From positions 1-25,186 of the forward strand of contig JAKBRD010000010.1 in assembly GCA_021834865.1 (NCBI GenBank): a stretch of DNA of 25,186 nt. Reading direction: 5' to 3'. This stretch comes from Microcaldota archaeon (lineage in GTDB: Archaea; Micrarchaeota; Micrarchaeia; Micrarchaeales; Micrarchaeaceae). Of this stretch, positions 7,127-13,997 are shown in pieces. Made by a program: the position numbers and the translations under genes. The stretch's first letter is position 1. Each line of letters opens with the position of its first letter. The notes beneath the pieces are model-generated. The model ran no database searches. It was not told the origin of the DNA and worked only from the letters and a program-made list of their open reading frames with translations.

Positions 7127-8029
7127 ATGAATATACTCAGCATCAACGACCTCTCGAAGGAAGACATGCTGAAGATATTTGATATTGCCGACAACCTTAA
7201 GGAGAACAAGGAGCAGGCATCGCTTCGGGAAAATTCAACCCTTGCGCTTTTTTTTGAAAAACCCTCGACAAGGACAAGAACATCGTTTGAAGCAGGCATA
7301 TCTCAGCTTGGAGGCAAAGGCATATACATAGACGCTGCGACTTCGCAGAGGAGCAGAGGCGAAAGCTATTCCGACATAGGAAAGATGCTGAGCAGCTACT
7401 GCGATTTCATAGCGGCAAGGCTCTACAAGCACGACGACATCGTTGAAATGGCTGAGAACTCAGCAGTGCCGGTGATAAACGCGCTCACAGACCTGGAGCA
7501 CCCAACGCAAGCATTGACGGACATGTATACAATGAATTCACACATAAAGAATTTCAAAGACATAAGCATAGCGTTTGTAGGGGATATAGCTACCAACACT
7601 GCAAATTCGCTGATGCTGGCTGCAACCAAGCTCAACAGCAGGATATCCCTGGTCGGCCCAAAAGATTACATGCCGAACAACACCTATTTCAACAAGGCAA
7701 GGGAGCACGGGCTCGTATATGTATATGACAGCATAAAGGAGGGGCTTGACGGGGCCAATATAATATATACAGACACCTTCGTGAGCATGGGCCAGGAAGG
7801 CGAAGCCGACAAAAGGCGCGAGATGTTCAAGGATTACCAGGTGAATTCAAAGCTGCTAGAATATGCAGGCCAGGATGCGCTTGTAATGCATTGCCTCCCG
7901 GCGCACAGGGGCGAAGAGATAACTGCCGATGTGATAGATGGGCCCAGGAGCATAGTATGGGAACAGGCAAAAAACAAGCTTTTGATAGCGAAAGCGGTGC
8001 TGCTTTTCCTCTCGTTGAAGCAGCAATAG
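7127..8029 (+). CDS. argF: Ornithine carbamoyltransferase
   Basis: This enzyme converts ornithine and carbamoyl phosphate to citrulline, or the reverse in arginine catabolism. At 300 residues it is near the usual length. The carbamoyl-phosphate loop STRTRT is at 47-52, with HPTQ at 125-128. The ornithine-binding SMG loop is at 220-222 and the diagnostic HCLPAHRGEE begins at 255. HCLP and SMG separate it from aspartate carbamoyltransferase, though other specialised transcarbamylases cannot be fully excluded. I prefer the ATG at 7127 over the in-frame GTG at 7121, which overlaps the previous stop. No other arginine, arginine-deiminase or carbamoyl-phosphate gene is in the window, so anabolic or catabolic use cannot be decided. 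Grouping with S8e is unusual. Confidence 0.93.
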   Translation: MNILSINDLSKEDMLKIFDIADNLKENKEQASLRENSTLALFFEKPSTRTRTSFEAGISQLGGKGIYIDAATSQRSRGESYSDIGKMLSSYCDFIAARLYKHDDIVEMAENSAVPVINALTDLEHPTQALTDMYTMNSHIKNFKDISIAFVGDIATNTANSLMLAATKLNSRISLVGPKDYMPNNTYFNKAREHGLVYVYDSIKEGLDGANIIYTDTFVSMGQEGEADKRREMFKDYQVNSKLLEYAGQDALVMHCLPAHRGEEITADVIDGPRSIVWEQAKNKLLIAKAVLLFLSLKQQ

Positions 8030-8035
8030 CTGCTT
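8018..8035 (+). terminator. Stem-loop across the argF stop codon
   Basis: A perfect 7-bp stem, aagcagc / gctgctt, encloses the 4-nt loop aata and overlaps the TAG stop. A short T-containing run (gctttaaat) follows. It may be a terminator or 3'-end stabiliser, since the next gene has its own promoter 18 nt downstream. Confidence 0.4.
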
Positions 8036-8052
8036 GAGCTTTAAATGCACAT

Positions 8053-8060
8053 TATATAAA
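8053..8060 (+). promoter_or_regulatory. TATA box for the exported protein at 8083 (leaderless spacing)
   Basis: The core tatataaa lies 23-30 nt before the ATG at 8083. No Shine-Dalgarno is visible, which points to a leaderless transcript. Confidence 0.55.
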
Positions 8061-8082
8061 ATTTGTCCTAGAATATATCACT

Positions 8083-8748
8083 ATGGATCTTTTCGGCAAA
8101 ATAGCAATAGCCACTATAGCAGTTATATTCATTTTCGGCGTCATATTCGGAGCAGGAGTGCTATTTTACCACCCGTTATCCAAGCCGCTTACCTCTGCGC
8201 AGGCAGAAGCTCTTGTTCTGAAGGATATACAGCAGCAATACCCAAATGCGGTGTTCAACGTCATAAGCATATCAAAGTCCAATCTAACCGCCGACAGCTG
8301 GAACGTTGTGCTCAACGTAGTTTACAATTCAACAAAGGCGTGCCCTGAAGTTATGACTGAGGGATTTGATTATCCTGCAGTCACGCTTGTGCCCAGCGAC
8401 GAGGTGGTTTACTCGTCAAACTGCAAAGTGTACGGCTTCGGCTATGCTCCTGACTACGTCATATCACAGCCCTACATAGCCATTACAAGGGCATATGAAT
8501 CGGGAAACACGTCGATATTGAATTATGTCGGCGAATATGGATACAACAATACCAGCGCGTACGCAAGCTATTACAGGACAGGAAACTCGTTCCTTTATTC
8601 TATAGGCATAAATTCAACCGATGCGTGGATTATAAAATATAACGCCACGGACACCGCAAAAGTATTATATGCGGCGATGGGGGCCAATGGGACAATACTG
8701 GCTACATCAGAGGTCAATGCGAGCAATTACACTGATTCGATAAACTGA
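8083..8748 (+). CDS. Membrane-anchored extracytoplasmic protein rich in N-glycosylation sequons (unknown function)
   Basis: I recognise no family. The N-terminus (MDLFGKIAIATIAVIFIFGV and the following residues) is one uncleaved-looking transmembrane helix at about 6-30 with a very short cytoplasmic side. The remaining 190 residues would therefore be outside the cell. That part contains about ten N-x-S/T sequons, including NLT, NST, NTS, NNT, NAT, NGT and NYT, and is rich in Ser, Thr, Tyr and Ala, consistent with archaeal surface N-glycosylation. Two cysteines (in KACPEV and SSNCKV) could form a disulfide. A second gene of similar design lies at 19790-20407, but I see no clear sequence similarity between the two. 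It has its own leaderless-spaced promoter and is followed by an AT-rich spacer. Confidence 0.75.
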   Translation: MDLFGKIAIATIAVIFIFGVIFGAGVLFYHPLSKPLTSAQAEALVLKDIQQQYPNAVFNVISISKSNLTADSWNVVLNVVYNSTKACPEVMTEGFDYPAVTLVPSDEVVYSSNCKVYGFGYAPDYVISQPYIAITRAYESGNTSILNYVGEYGYNNTSAYASYYRTGNSFLYSIGINSTDAWIIKYNATDTAKVLYAAMGANGTILATSEVNASNYTDSIN

Positions 8749-8774
8749 TAGTCAGCAAAAATCCATTTATACTA

Positions 8775-8798
8775 ATACTTTTATTTATTTTAAAGTAT
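8775..8798. repeat. AT-rich inverted repeat upstream of ftsZ1
   Basis: A 7-bp perfect inverted repeat, atacttt / aaagtat, flanks a 10-nt AT-only spacer. It lies in the 196-bp spacer between the exported-protein gene and ftsZ1. It could be a 3' hairpin of the upstream gene or an operator for ftsZ. The rest of the spacer is AT-rich with no ORF or RNA gene that I can recognise. Confidence 0.35.
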
Positions 8799-8895
8799 CG
8801 CTATTTTTACCAATATATCTTTATTTTACTTTAATATAGGTGTTTAGAAGAGTACACGATTCTGGACTACAATTAATATTTTGCCTAACAAAAGG

Positions 8896-8904
8896 CTTTT
8901 AAAG
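8896..8904 (+). promoter_or_regulatory. TATA box for the ftsZ1-ftsZ2 unit
   Basis: The core cttttaaag lies about 40-49 nt before the ftsZ1 ATG. A start site near 8927 leaves a short leader of about 18 nt containing ggcgat (8935-8940) as the ribosome site. Confidence 0.45.
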
Positions 8905-8944
8905 CTTATCAGAGAAATTTTTTCGACCAAAAAAGGCGATCTGA

Positions 8945-10003
8945 ATGAGCGACTTCGTTAACAACATACTGGGTGGAAACGCTTCGACGAGCGAAACACA
9001 GGAGATGGGGTCTTCCCAAATAAAAATAATAACGGCAGGATTTGGAGGAGGCGGAAACAACATAGTGAACAGGCTGGTGAAAGCAGGAGTTAAGGGAACC
9101 GAATTTATAGCTTTCAACACCGACTACCAGCACTTCAAAATAATCGACGACAGAATTAACAAGATATTGATAGGAAAAACTCTGACAAGGGGCTTGGGCG
9201 CAGGAGGCGACCCGCTTCTGGGCGCGAAGGCTGCCGAAGTTGACAGGCCTTTGATAGAAAAAGCATTTGAAGGCGCACAGCTCGCATTCCTATGCGCAGG
9301 AATGGGCGGAGGAACAGGAACAGGATCCATAAGAGTGGCTGCGCAGATTGCGAAGGAGCAGGGCGCGATAGTTGTCTCCATGGTTACGTATCCGTTCGAC
9401 CTTGAAGGAATAAGAAAGGTAAAGGCCGAAGAGGGAATACAGGAGCTTAGGAAGTACTGCGACAGCGTCATAATCATAGACAACAACAGGCTGGTAAAGC
9501 TGGTGCCAAACCTTCCGATGAACGAAGCGTTCGCACTTGCGGACGAGGTTCTTGCCAAGGCAATAGGAGGGCTTGTATGGACAATAACTCAGCCGAGCCT
9601 GATAAACATAGACTTCGCTGACGTAAGGTCCATAATGGGCAACGGGCAGGTAGGCTTTATTGCAGTGGGAAGCGGCAAGGGCACGGACAAGGTCAACATA
9701 GCTGCAGAGTCTGTTCTAAAGAACAAGCTTCTTGACGTAGACTTCGAAAACGCCAAGGGTGCCCTTATACACATATCCGGAGGCGCGTCCCTGACAATAG
9801 GCGATGCGATAAAAGCTGGAGAAATCATAACCGACAGGATGGACCCGAAGGCCAACATAAAGTGGGGCGCGAGGCTGATACCAGGTTACGATGACCAGAT
9901 CGAGATAGTGGCGATAGTCACTGGCGTAAGGGGCAGCAGCATAGTCGGCAAGCTTGAAGAGAAAAGGCAGAGCTCGTACTCTGACCTGGAGATGATAGGC
10001 TAA
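8945..10003 (+). CDS. ftsZ1: Cell division GTPase FtsZ, paralogue 1
   Basis: This tubulin-superfamily GTPase polymerises into the division ring. It has the glycine loop AGFGGGGNN (31-39), the tubulin signature GGGTGTG (121-127) in the canonical form, and the catalytic T7 loop N221-x-D223-x-x-D226 in LINIDFADVRSIMG. All residues needed for GTP binding and hydrolysis are therefore present. The protein has a 25-residue polar N-terminal extension and ends about 30 residues after the core (VTGV) in SSYSDLEMIG, so the linker and tail are short. The second FtsZ follows after 11 nt. Assignment as archaeal FtsZ1 rather than FtsZ2 follows gene order and sequence feel, and a phylogeny could swap the labels. 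Confidence 0.95.
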   Translation: MSDFVNNILGGNASTSETQEMGSSQIKIITAGFGGGGNNIVNRLVKAGVKGTEFIAFNTDYQHFKIIDDRINKILIGKTLTRGLGAGGDPLLGAKAAEVDRPLIEKAFEGAQLAFLCAGMGGGTGTGSIRVAAQIAKEQGAIVVSMVTYPFDLEGIRKVKAEEGIQELRKYCDSVIIIDNNRLVKLVPNLPMNEAFALADEVLAKAIGGLVWTITQPSLINIDFADVRSIMGNGQVGFIAVGSGKGTDKVNIAAESVLKNKLLDVDFENAKGALIHISGGASLTIGDAIKAGEIITDRMDPKANIKWGARLIPGYDDQIEIVAIVTGVRGSSIVGKLEEKRQSSYSDLEMIG

Positions 10004-10014
10004 TCGGTGGGCAA

Positions 10015-11046
10015 ATGAACAACTTTGATATGGAAGATGAAGAGCTTTTCAAGGCAAAGATAGCAGTAGTTGGAGCAGGAGGACAGGGCAGCAACCTTGT
10101 CAACAGGCTTTACAACAATGGATTGAAAAGCGCTGCGACTATTGCCGTAAACACCGATGCGAAACACCTCAACATGATAAAGGCGGACAAGAAGCTGCTC
10201 ATAGGAAAGGAGATAACAAGAGGGCTCGGAGCCGGCGGATTCCCGGAAGTGGGAATGAAAGCGGCAGAAGCGAGCCAGGGCGAAATCCTAGAAGCGATAA
10301 AAGGCTATGACATGGTATTCGTCTCGGCAGGAATGGGCGGAGGAACAGGAGGAGGCTCAGCGCCAGTGATAGCAAAGCTCGCAAAGGAGGAGGGCGCACT
10401 GGTGATAGGCTTCGTAACATACCCGTTCTCGCTGGAAAGAAGCAGGAAGACAAAGGCGGATTGGTCGCTGGAGCAGCTCAGGAAGAATGCCGACACCACG
10501 ATAATAGTGGAGAACGACAGGCTTTTGAGCTACGCGCCGAACCTTCCGGTGGAAAAATCCTTTGAGCTCGTAGACAACATAGCCTACAACGCAGTAAAGG
10601 GAATAACCGATGTAATAACGCTGCCTAGCCTGATAAACATAGACTTCGCCGACCTGAGAGCAGTGTTAAGGGATGGAGGCACGGCAGTTATAAACCTCGG
10701 ATTCGGAAACGGAACCGAGAGAGTGCAGAAAGCCATAAAGTCCACACTGTCACACCCATTGCTGAACGTAGACATAACCAACGGCAAGAACGCGATGATT
10801 CACGTTACAGGAGGCACATCAATGACAATTGATGAAGCGACCAAAATCGGGCGCGGCGTGACCGAGGGAATGGATGCGAAGGCAAACGTGATATTCGGCT
10901 CCAGGCTGAGCCCGGAGATGAACGACCAGATAAGAGTCATGTCAATAGTAACTGGCGTGACGCCAAATCTGAACGGCAGCGTCCCGAAAAGCGCAAGCAC
11001 GGAGTACAACACCGAATTCCTTTCTGGAGTTGACAGGATTTATTGA
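10015..11046 (+). CDS. ftsZ2: Cell division GTPase FtsZ, paralogue 2
   Basis: This second FtsZ clearly derives from the same family. The N-terminal glycine loop is VVGAGGQGSN (18-27) and the T7 loop N208-x-D210-x-x-D213 is intact. The tubulin signature reads GGGTGGGSAP (108-117), with Gly where FtsZ1 and most FtsZ have Thr or Ser. That change might affect GTP binding or turnover. The core ends at VTGV, followed by about 30 polar residues closing with EFLSGVDRIY, a different tail from paralogue 1. The ATG is preceded by GGTG in the 11-nt gap after ftsZ1, so the two are very probably cotranscribed. Many Euryarchaeota use FtsZ1 and FtsZ2 together for assembly and constriction of the ring; such a division of labour here is inference. 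Confidence 0.95.
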   Translation: MNNFDMEDEELFKAKIAVVGAGGQGSNLVNRLYNNGLKSAATIAVNTDAKHLNMIKADKKLLIGKEITRGLGAGGFPEVGMKAAEASQGEILEAIKGYDMVFVSAGMGGGTGGGSAPVIAKLAKEEGALVIGFVTYPFSLERSRKTKADWSLEQLRKNADTTIIVENDRLLSYAPNLPVEKSFELVDNIAYNAVKGITDVITLPSLINIDFADLRAVLRDGGTAVINLGFGNGTERVQKAIKSTLSHPLLNVDITNGKNAMIHVTGGTSMTIDEATKIGRGVTEGMDAKANVIFGSRLSPEMNDQIRVMSIVTGVTPNLNGSVPKSASTEYNTEFLSGVDRIY

Positions 11047-11055
11047 AGTTATTTT

Positions 11056-11071
11056 GGGCGCCTTTGCGCCC
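11056..11071 (+). terminator. Stem-loop after ftsZ2
   Basis: A GC-rich perfect 6-bp stem, gggcgc / gcgccc, encloses the loop cttt, starts 9 nt after the ftsZ2 stop and is followed by T-rich sequence ending in attttt. This is a good candidate for the 3' end of the ftsZ transcript. Confidence 0.5.
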
Positions 11072-11116
11072 ATCCTTTGAATTTTTCCATTGTTTAAGGC
11101 TTAGCATTGTCTAATG

Positions 11117-11125
11117 TTTATATAA
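11117..11125 (+). promoter_or_regulatory. TATA box for the aIF5A operon
   Basis: The core gtttatata lies about 50 nt before the aIF5A ATG at 11170. Transcription would start near 11147, leaving a short leader that holds ggtaa (11160-11164). Confidence 0.5.
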
Positions 11126-11169
11126 CTTTTGTATACTAATCCTATGTACAATCACTATTGGTAATTTTG

Positions 11170-11580
11170 ATGACTGAAGGAGAGATACTTAGAGCTTCGA
11201 TGAAGGAGATTAAAGTAGGAAGATTCATAGTTATAGACGACATACCGTGCAAGGTAGTCGATATAGAAACCAGCTCGCCTGGAAAGCACGGATCGGCAAA
11301 GATGCGCATAACTGCAATAGGCATATTTGACGGCCAGAAGAAGACGCTGCTCAAGCCGAGCGATGGCGATACCGAAGTGCCTGTAATAAAGAAGAAAAAG
11401 TCGCAGGTGGTATCTGCTACGGATACAACTGCGCAGCTTATGGATCCTGAGACCTATGAAGTTTTCGATCTTCCAGTGCCTGAAGAGCTTAAGGGAAAGC
11501 TTGAATCCGGAACAATGGTCGAGGTTCTCGAAGCCATGGGAAAGAGGGCAATTTCAAGGATACTGGGCAGCAACGAGTGA
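11170..11580 (+). CDS. eif5A: Translation initiation factor aIF5A (hypusine-containing)
   Basis: This 136-residue homologue of eIF5A promotes peptide-bond formation at stalled ribosomes and termination. The hypusination loop SSPGKHGSAK is near residues 35-44, and the lysine in PGKHG would be modified by deoxyhypusine synthase, which is not in this window. The N-terminal SH3-like domain and C-terminal OB fold are both present (the C-terminal half includes YEVFDLPVPEELKGKL). The frame is open from a TTG at 11158, but the ATG at 11170 gives the family's usual N-terminus and has a GGTAA site about 5 nt upstream. It heads a tight operon with S24e, S27ae, a CPBP protease and an RNA methylase. Confidence 0.94.
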   Translation: MTEGEILRASMKEIKVGRFIVIDDIPCKVVDIETSSPGKHGSAKMRITAIGIFDGQKKTLLKPSDGDTEVPVIKKKKSQVVSATDTTAQLMDPETYEVFDLPVPEELKGKLESGTMVEVLEAMGKRAISRILGSNE

Positions 11581-11585
11581 TTTTT

Positions 11586-11906
11586 ATGGAAATTAAAATA
11601 TCTAACGACAAGGAAAACAAGCTTTTCAAGAGGCGCGAAATAAGCTTCTTGGTTGTGGGAGAAGAGAAGACGCCTTCTGCAGCACAGGTGAAAAAGGAGC
11701 TTTGCAAGAAGCTAAACGTCAGCCCTGATGCTACGCTGATAAAAGAACTTTATCAGGCTTTCGGCGAGAGGATGTGCAACGGCACTGCAGTATCCTATGA
11801 GACAGCTGACGCAATGGCACAGAATGAGCAGAAGCACAAGCTCGAAAGGAGGGCCAAAGCTGAGAGCAAGGGGCAGAAAGCAGAAGAGGGCGAAAAGAAG
11901 GAGTGA
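11586..11906 (+). CDS. rps24e: Ribosomal protein S24e (eS24)
   Basis: This 106-residue small-subunit protein, limited to archaea and eukaryotes, is recognisable from MEIKISNDKENKLFKRREI and the following VVGEEKTPSAAQVKKEL, and from LIKELYQAFGERMCNGTA in the second half. It ends in a Lys/Glu-rich tail. The ATG at 11586 begins the canonical N-terminus; an in-frame GTG at 11577 overlapping the aIF5A stop is less likely. The gap to aIF5A is 5 nt and to S27ae 11 nt. In many archaea S24e and S27ae sit directly behind spt4; here that pair is 7 kb away from spt4. Confidence 0.92.
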   Translation: MEIKISNDKENKLFKRREISFLVVGEEKTPSAAQVKKELCKKLNVSPDATLIKELYQAFGERMCNGTAVSYETADAMAQNEQKHKLERRAKAESKGQKAEEGEKKE

Positions 11907-11917
11907 TGGTGTTTTGA

Positions 11918-12091
11918 ATGGCTGAAAAAAAAGGCAATGAAGCAGGAAAGAAAAAGCAGGCTAAGAAGGCTTATAAGCCAGGCAAGATGTGCCCCAAGTG
12001 CGGCTCAAGAATGGCTGAGCATGCGGACAGGTATTCCTGCGGGAAGTGCAGTTATACAGAATTCAAGAGCCAGAAAAAGAGCGGTGCTTAA
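11918..12091 (+). CDS. rps27ae: Ribosomal protein S27ae (eS31), zinc ribbon
   Basis: This 57-residue protein was found by reading the third frame. A lysine-rich N-terminal tail (about 20 residues) precedes a four-cysteine zinc ribbon: C25-x2-C28 in MCPKCGSRM and C41-x2-C44 in SCGKCSY. This is the usual design of archaeal S27ae, which lacks the ubiquitin fused to its eukaryotic counterpart. The ATG at 11918 is 11 nt after the S24e stop. Its TAA stop shares its last A with the ATG of the next gene, so translation of the membrane protease is likely coupled to it. Confidence 0.92.
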   Translation: MAEKKGNEAGKKKQAKKAYKPGKMCPKCGSRMAEHADRYSCGKCSYTEFKSQKKSGA

Positions 12092-12831
12092 TGGCCTCAA
12101 GCAACAAGAGGAGAAGCACAAAGGCCAAGCCTAAAAATGCTGCGAGGGCTAAGCCCATTGCAAAAAGAGCAGCAAAGAAAGAAATGCCCGAAAGGGCTTC
12201 TATAAGGTACGCGTTTTACATACTGCTCCTGGGTTCCATAATCTCGATATTCTTTTTCCCTTACTTGTATGCCGAAGGCGTAATCGGCATAAACGCGGCA
12301 AATGCGGATTCCAGCATCGGCCTGTCGTTCTTTTTCCCATTGGTGGTGTTTGCATATCTTATGGCAAAGGGAAAAAACCTGAAGCGGATAATAATAGATT
12401 TGGGTCTATCCAGAAGGGCGATGAACAGGAAGGCACTGGCTTATGGCATAACGATATTCCTGGCAATACTGCTCCTTGAATTAGGCCTGGGCGCTTTTCA
12501 GGCGGCAACGCACATATCCCTTCCAACAAATGTCAGGCAGCTTCTTGGCGGGCTCCCGGCTTATTTCTTTGCTTTCGCAGTGATAGTAGCTCCAATAGAC
12601 GAGGAAATACTCTTCAGGGGCTTCCTTGTTCCTCGCATAGGAATAATACTGAGCGCACTGATATTCGGGATATTGCATTTCCTGAGCTATGCTTCCATAT
12701 CCGAATTTATAGCTGCTTTCGTTTTCGGCTTGATAGCAGGCTATGCATTCAAGCGCACCAGGTCGCTGTATTCTACCATAATACCGCATATGCTAGTGAA
12801 TCTTTTGGGGATATTGGCCCTGCTCCTTTGA
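12091..12831 (+). CDS. CPBP/Abi-family intramembrane metalloprotease with a basic N-terminal tail
   Basis: This 246-residue membrane protein of the CAAX-protease/bacteriocin-processing (CPBP, Rce1-like) family has all three motifs: E171-E172-x3-R176 in DEEILFRG, the histidine of FGILHF (H196), and H233-x3-N237 in PHMLVN. These are the expected catalytic glutamate and metal/water ligands. Five to seven hydrophobic helices span about 38-246. The first 37 residues are unusual: soluble, without acidic residues until Glu31, and packed with Lys, Arg and Ala like a histone or ribosomal tail. The frame is open 45 bases further upstream, but the ATG at 12091 overlaps the S27ae stop (taATG), a classic coupling arrangement. 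Substrates are unknown. Archaeal members are not known to process CAAX proteins, so that function should not be assumed. Confidence 0.88.
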   Translation: MASSNKRRSTKAKPKNAARAKPIAKRAAKKEMPERASIRYAFYILLLGSIISIFFFPYLYAEGVIGINAANADSSIGLSFFFPLVVFAYLMAKGKNLKRIIIDLGLSRRAMNRKALAYGITIFLAILLLELGLGAFQAATHISLPTNVRQLLGGLPAYFFAFAVIVAPIDEEILFRGFLVPRIGIILSALIFGILHFLSYASISEFIAAFVFGLIAGYAFKRTRSLYSTIIPHMLVNLLGILALLL

Positions 12832-12846
12832 TGTTTGGTGTATATT

Positions 12847-13557
12847 ATGCAGTTCAGGCTTGTCATAGTTGAGCCACATTACCAGATAAACATAGGCTAC
12901 ATGGCCAGGATAGCTAAGAACTTCGGAGTAAACAGGCTGTGGATAGTCAACCCCAAATGCAAATACAACGGCAAGAATGCCATAAAGTATTCCAAGCACG
13001 CGCATTCTCTGGTAGAAAACGCAAAGATATGCAAGAGCATCGGAGAAGCAACAAGAGGCTTTTCTGTAGTTGGGACCACTGCAATATGGCAGAAGGCTTA
13101 TTCCGGGATGAGCAATGTTTACGAGCTTTCAGACTTTTCCAAGAGGTTCGGATCCGGAAAGATGAACAAGATGGCATTGGTGATAGGCAGGGACACCACA
13201 GGGCTGACAAGCGAAGAGATGTCAGGCTGCGATGCGGTAGTCTACATAGGCGCTAGCGATTCTTATCCTACACTCAACATATCGCACGCCCTGGCGATAT
13301 TGCTTTATGCGCTCAAGGGCAACATCAGCAAAGCCGCAAAGGAAGATTTCGGCAGCGTTTACGCTGGAAGCAGCGAGATTGAAATGCTGCTAAGGCTTTT
13401 CGGCAGATTCGTAGATTCCAACGGCAGCATAAGGAAAAAGGATATGGTGAAACGTGCATTCAGGCATGTTGTCGAGCGTTCAGGGCCAACTAAGAGCGAA
13501 ATGGCTACGCTTCTGGTAGCTTTTGGAATAAAAAAGAACAGAAATAGGAAAAAATAG
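12847..13557 (+). CDS. trmJ: SpoU/TrmH-superfamily RNA 2'-O-methyltransferase, TrmJ-like
   Basis: The SPOUT knotted methyltransferase motifs are clear: an N-terminal FRLVIVEPHYQINIGYMAR (N-x-G-x-x-A-R), LVIGRDTTGLTSEEM (motif 2) and YPTLNISHALAILLYAL (motif 3), which form the SAM-binding knot. This arrangement fits TrmJ, which methylates ribose 32 of tRNAs in bacteria and archaea. The protein has 236 residues with a helical C-terminal extension and a Lys/Arg-rich end (KKNRNRKK). The ATG at 12847 has GGTG at 12837-12840, 6 nt away. Earlier TTG and GTG codons in frame would overlap that site. It follows the CPBP protease by 15 nt and ends the operon, converging on sepF. Confidence 0.9.
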   Translation: MQFRLVIVEPHYQINIGYMARIAKNFGVNRLWIVNPKCKYNGKNAIKYSKHAHSLVENAKICKSIGEATRGFSVVGTTAIWQKAYSGMSNVYELSDFSKRFGSGKMNKMALVIGRDTTGLTSEEMSGCDAVVYIGASDSYPTLNISHALAILLYALKGNISKAAKEDFGSVYAGSSEIEMLLRLFGRFVDSNGSIRKKDMVKRAFRHVVERSGPTKSEMATLLVAFGIKKNRNRKK

Positions 13558-13568
13558 AAATAGCAGGC

Positions 13569-13943
13569 TCACTTCGGAGGCTGCTTCTTTGTCTTTATTA
13601 TCTTGACCTTTGCAGGAGTTATCATTATCTTGTCTGCGCCAAGCTGCCCTATGTCGCCGTTAATCTTTGATGTATACTCCTTAAGCTTGGATATGAGGTC
13701 CCTGCGCGTATTCTCCCTCTTCATGAGCTCGGAGATATCTGCTATTATTATGTTTCTCTTGTCAAGCTCAGCCTCTATGAGAGCTATGTCAGCCTCCTCC
13801 TTGAGTATAACGGGCTTTACGTAGAAATCAGCAGGCTCGTTCATAACGTCTACGTCTGCCATCTCTTCGGAGTTCATATACTCTTCTATGTCCAGTTCTT
13901 TTGAAGTACCAAGATTCTTGCCCATTTTGTCGAAGAAACCCAT
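13569..13943 (-). CDS. sepF: SepF-like cell division protein, FtsZ membrane anchor
   Basis: This 124-residue protein matches archaeal SepF (formerly DUF552). An N-terminal amphipathic segment, MGFFDKMGKNLG, would bind the membrane. An acidic linker (about 15-38) follows, and then the SepF core from FYVKPVILKEEADI to TPAKVKI, including the conserved-looking GDIGQLGADKIMITP near 96-110. Archaeal SepF recruits FtsZ to the membrane at mid-cell. The two ftsZ genes lie 2.5 kb upstream on the opposite strand, separated by the aIF5A operon, which supports the assignment without showing coregulation. The start is well supported: GGTGA lies 5 nt before the ATG. It converges on trmJ with 11 nt between stops. 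Confidence 0.88.
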   Translation of the reverse strand: MGFFDKMGKNLGTSKELDIEEYMNSEEMADVDVMNEPADFYVKPVILKEEADIALIEAELDKRNIIIADISELMKRENTRRDLISKLKEYTSKINGDIGQLGADKIMITPAKVKIIKTKKQPPK

Positions 13944-13956
13944 TTAGTCACCTATC

Positions 13957-13986
13957 AATAGCTCTAATCGCCTTTCAGTAGCTATT
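13957..13986 (-). repeat. Inverted repeat at the sepF transcription start region
   Basis: A 7-bp perfect inverted repeat, aatagct / agctatt, has a 16-nt spacer. It sits between the minus-strand TATA core (13998-14005) and the GGTGA site (13948-13952), roughly centred on the predicted start site. It could be an operator or, if the start is further upstream, a leader hairpin. Confidence 0.35.
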
Positions 13987-13997
13987 CTATGTTAGTT

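Noticed and set aside
11937..12134. A 65-codon frame across S27ae
   Set aside because: It is out of frame with the zinc-ribbon protein at 11918-12091, which has all four cysteines and correct operon spacing.
12091..12831. Abi label read as phage-abortive infection or bacteriocin immunity
   Set aside because: There are no phage, bacteriocin or defence genes nearby. The operon is translational, so the family name alone does not support a defence role.
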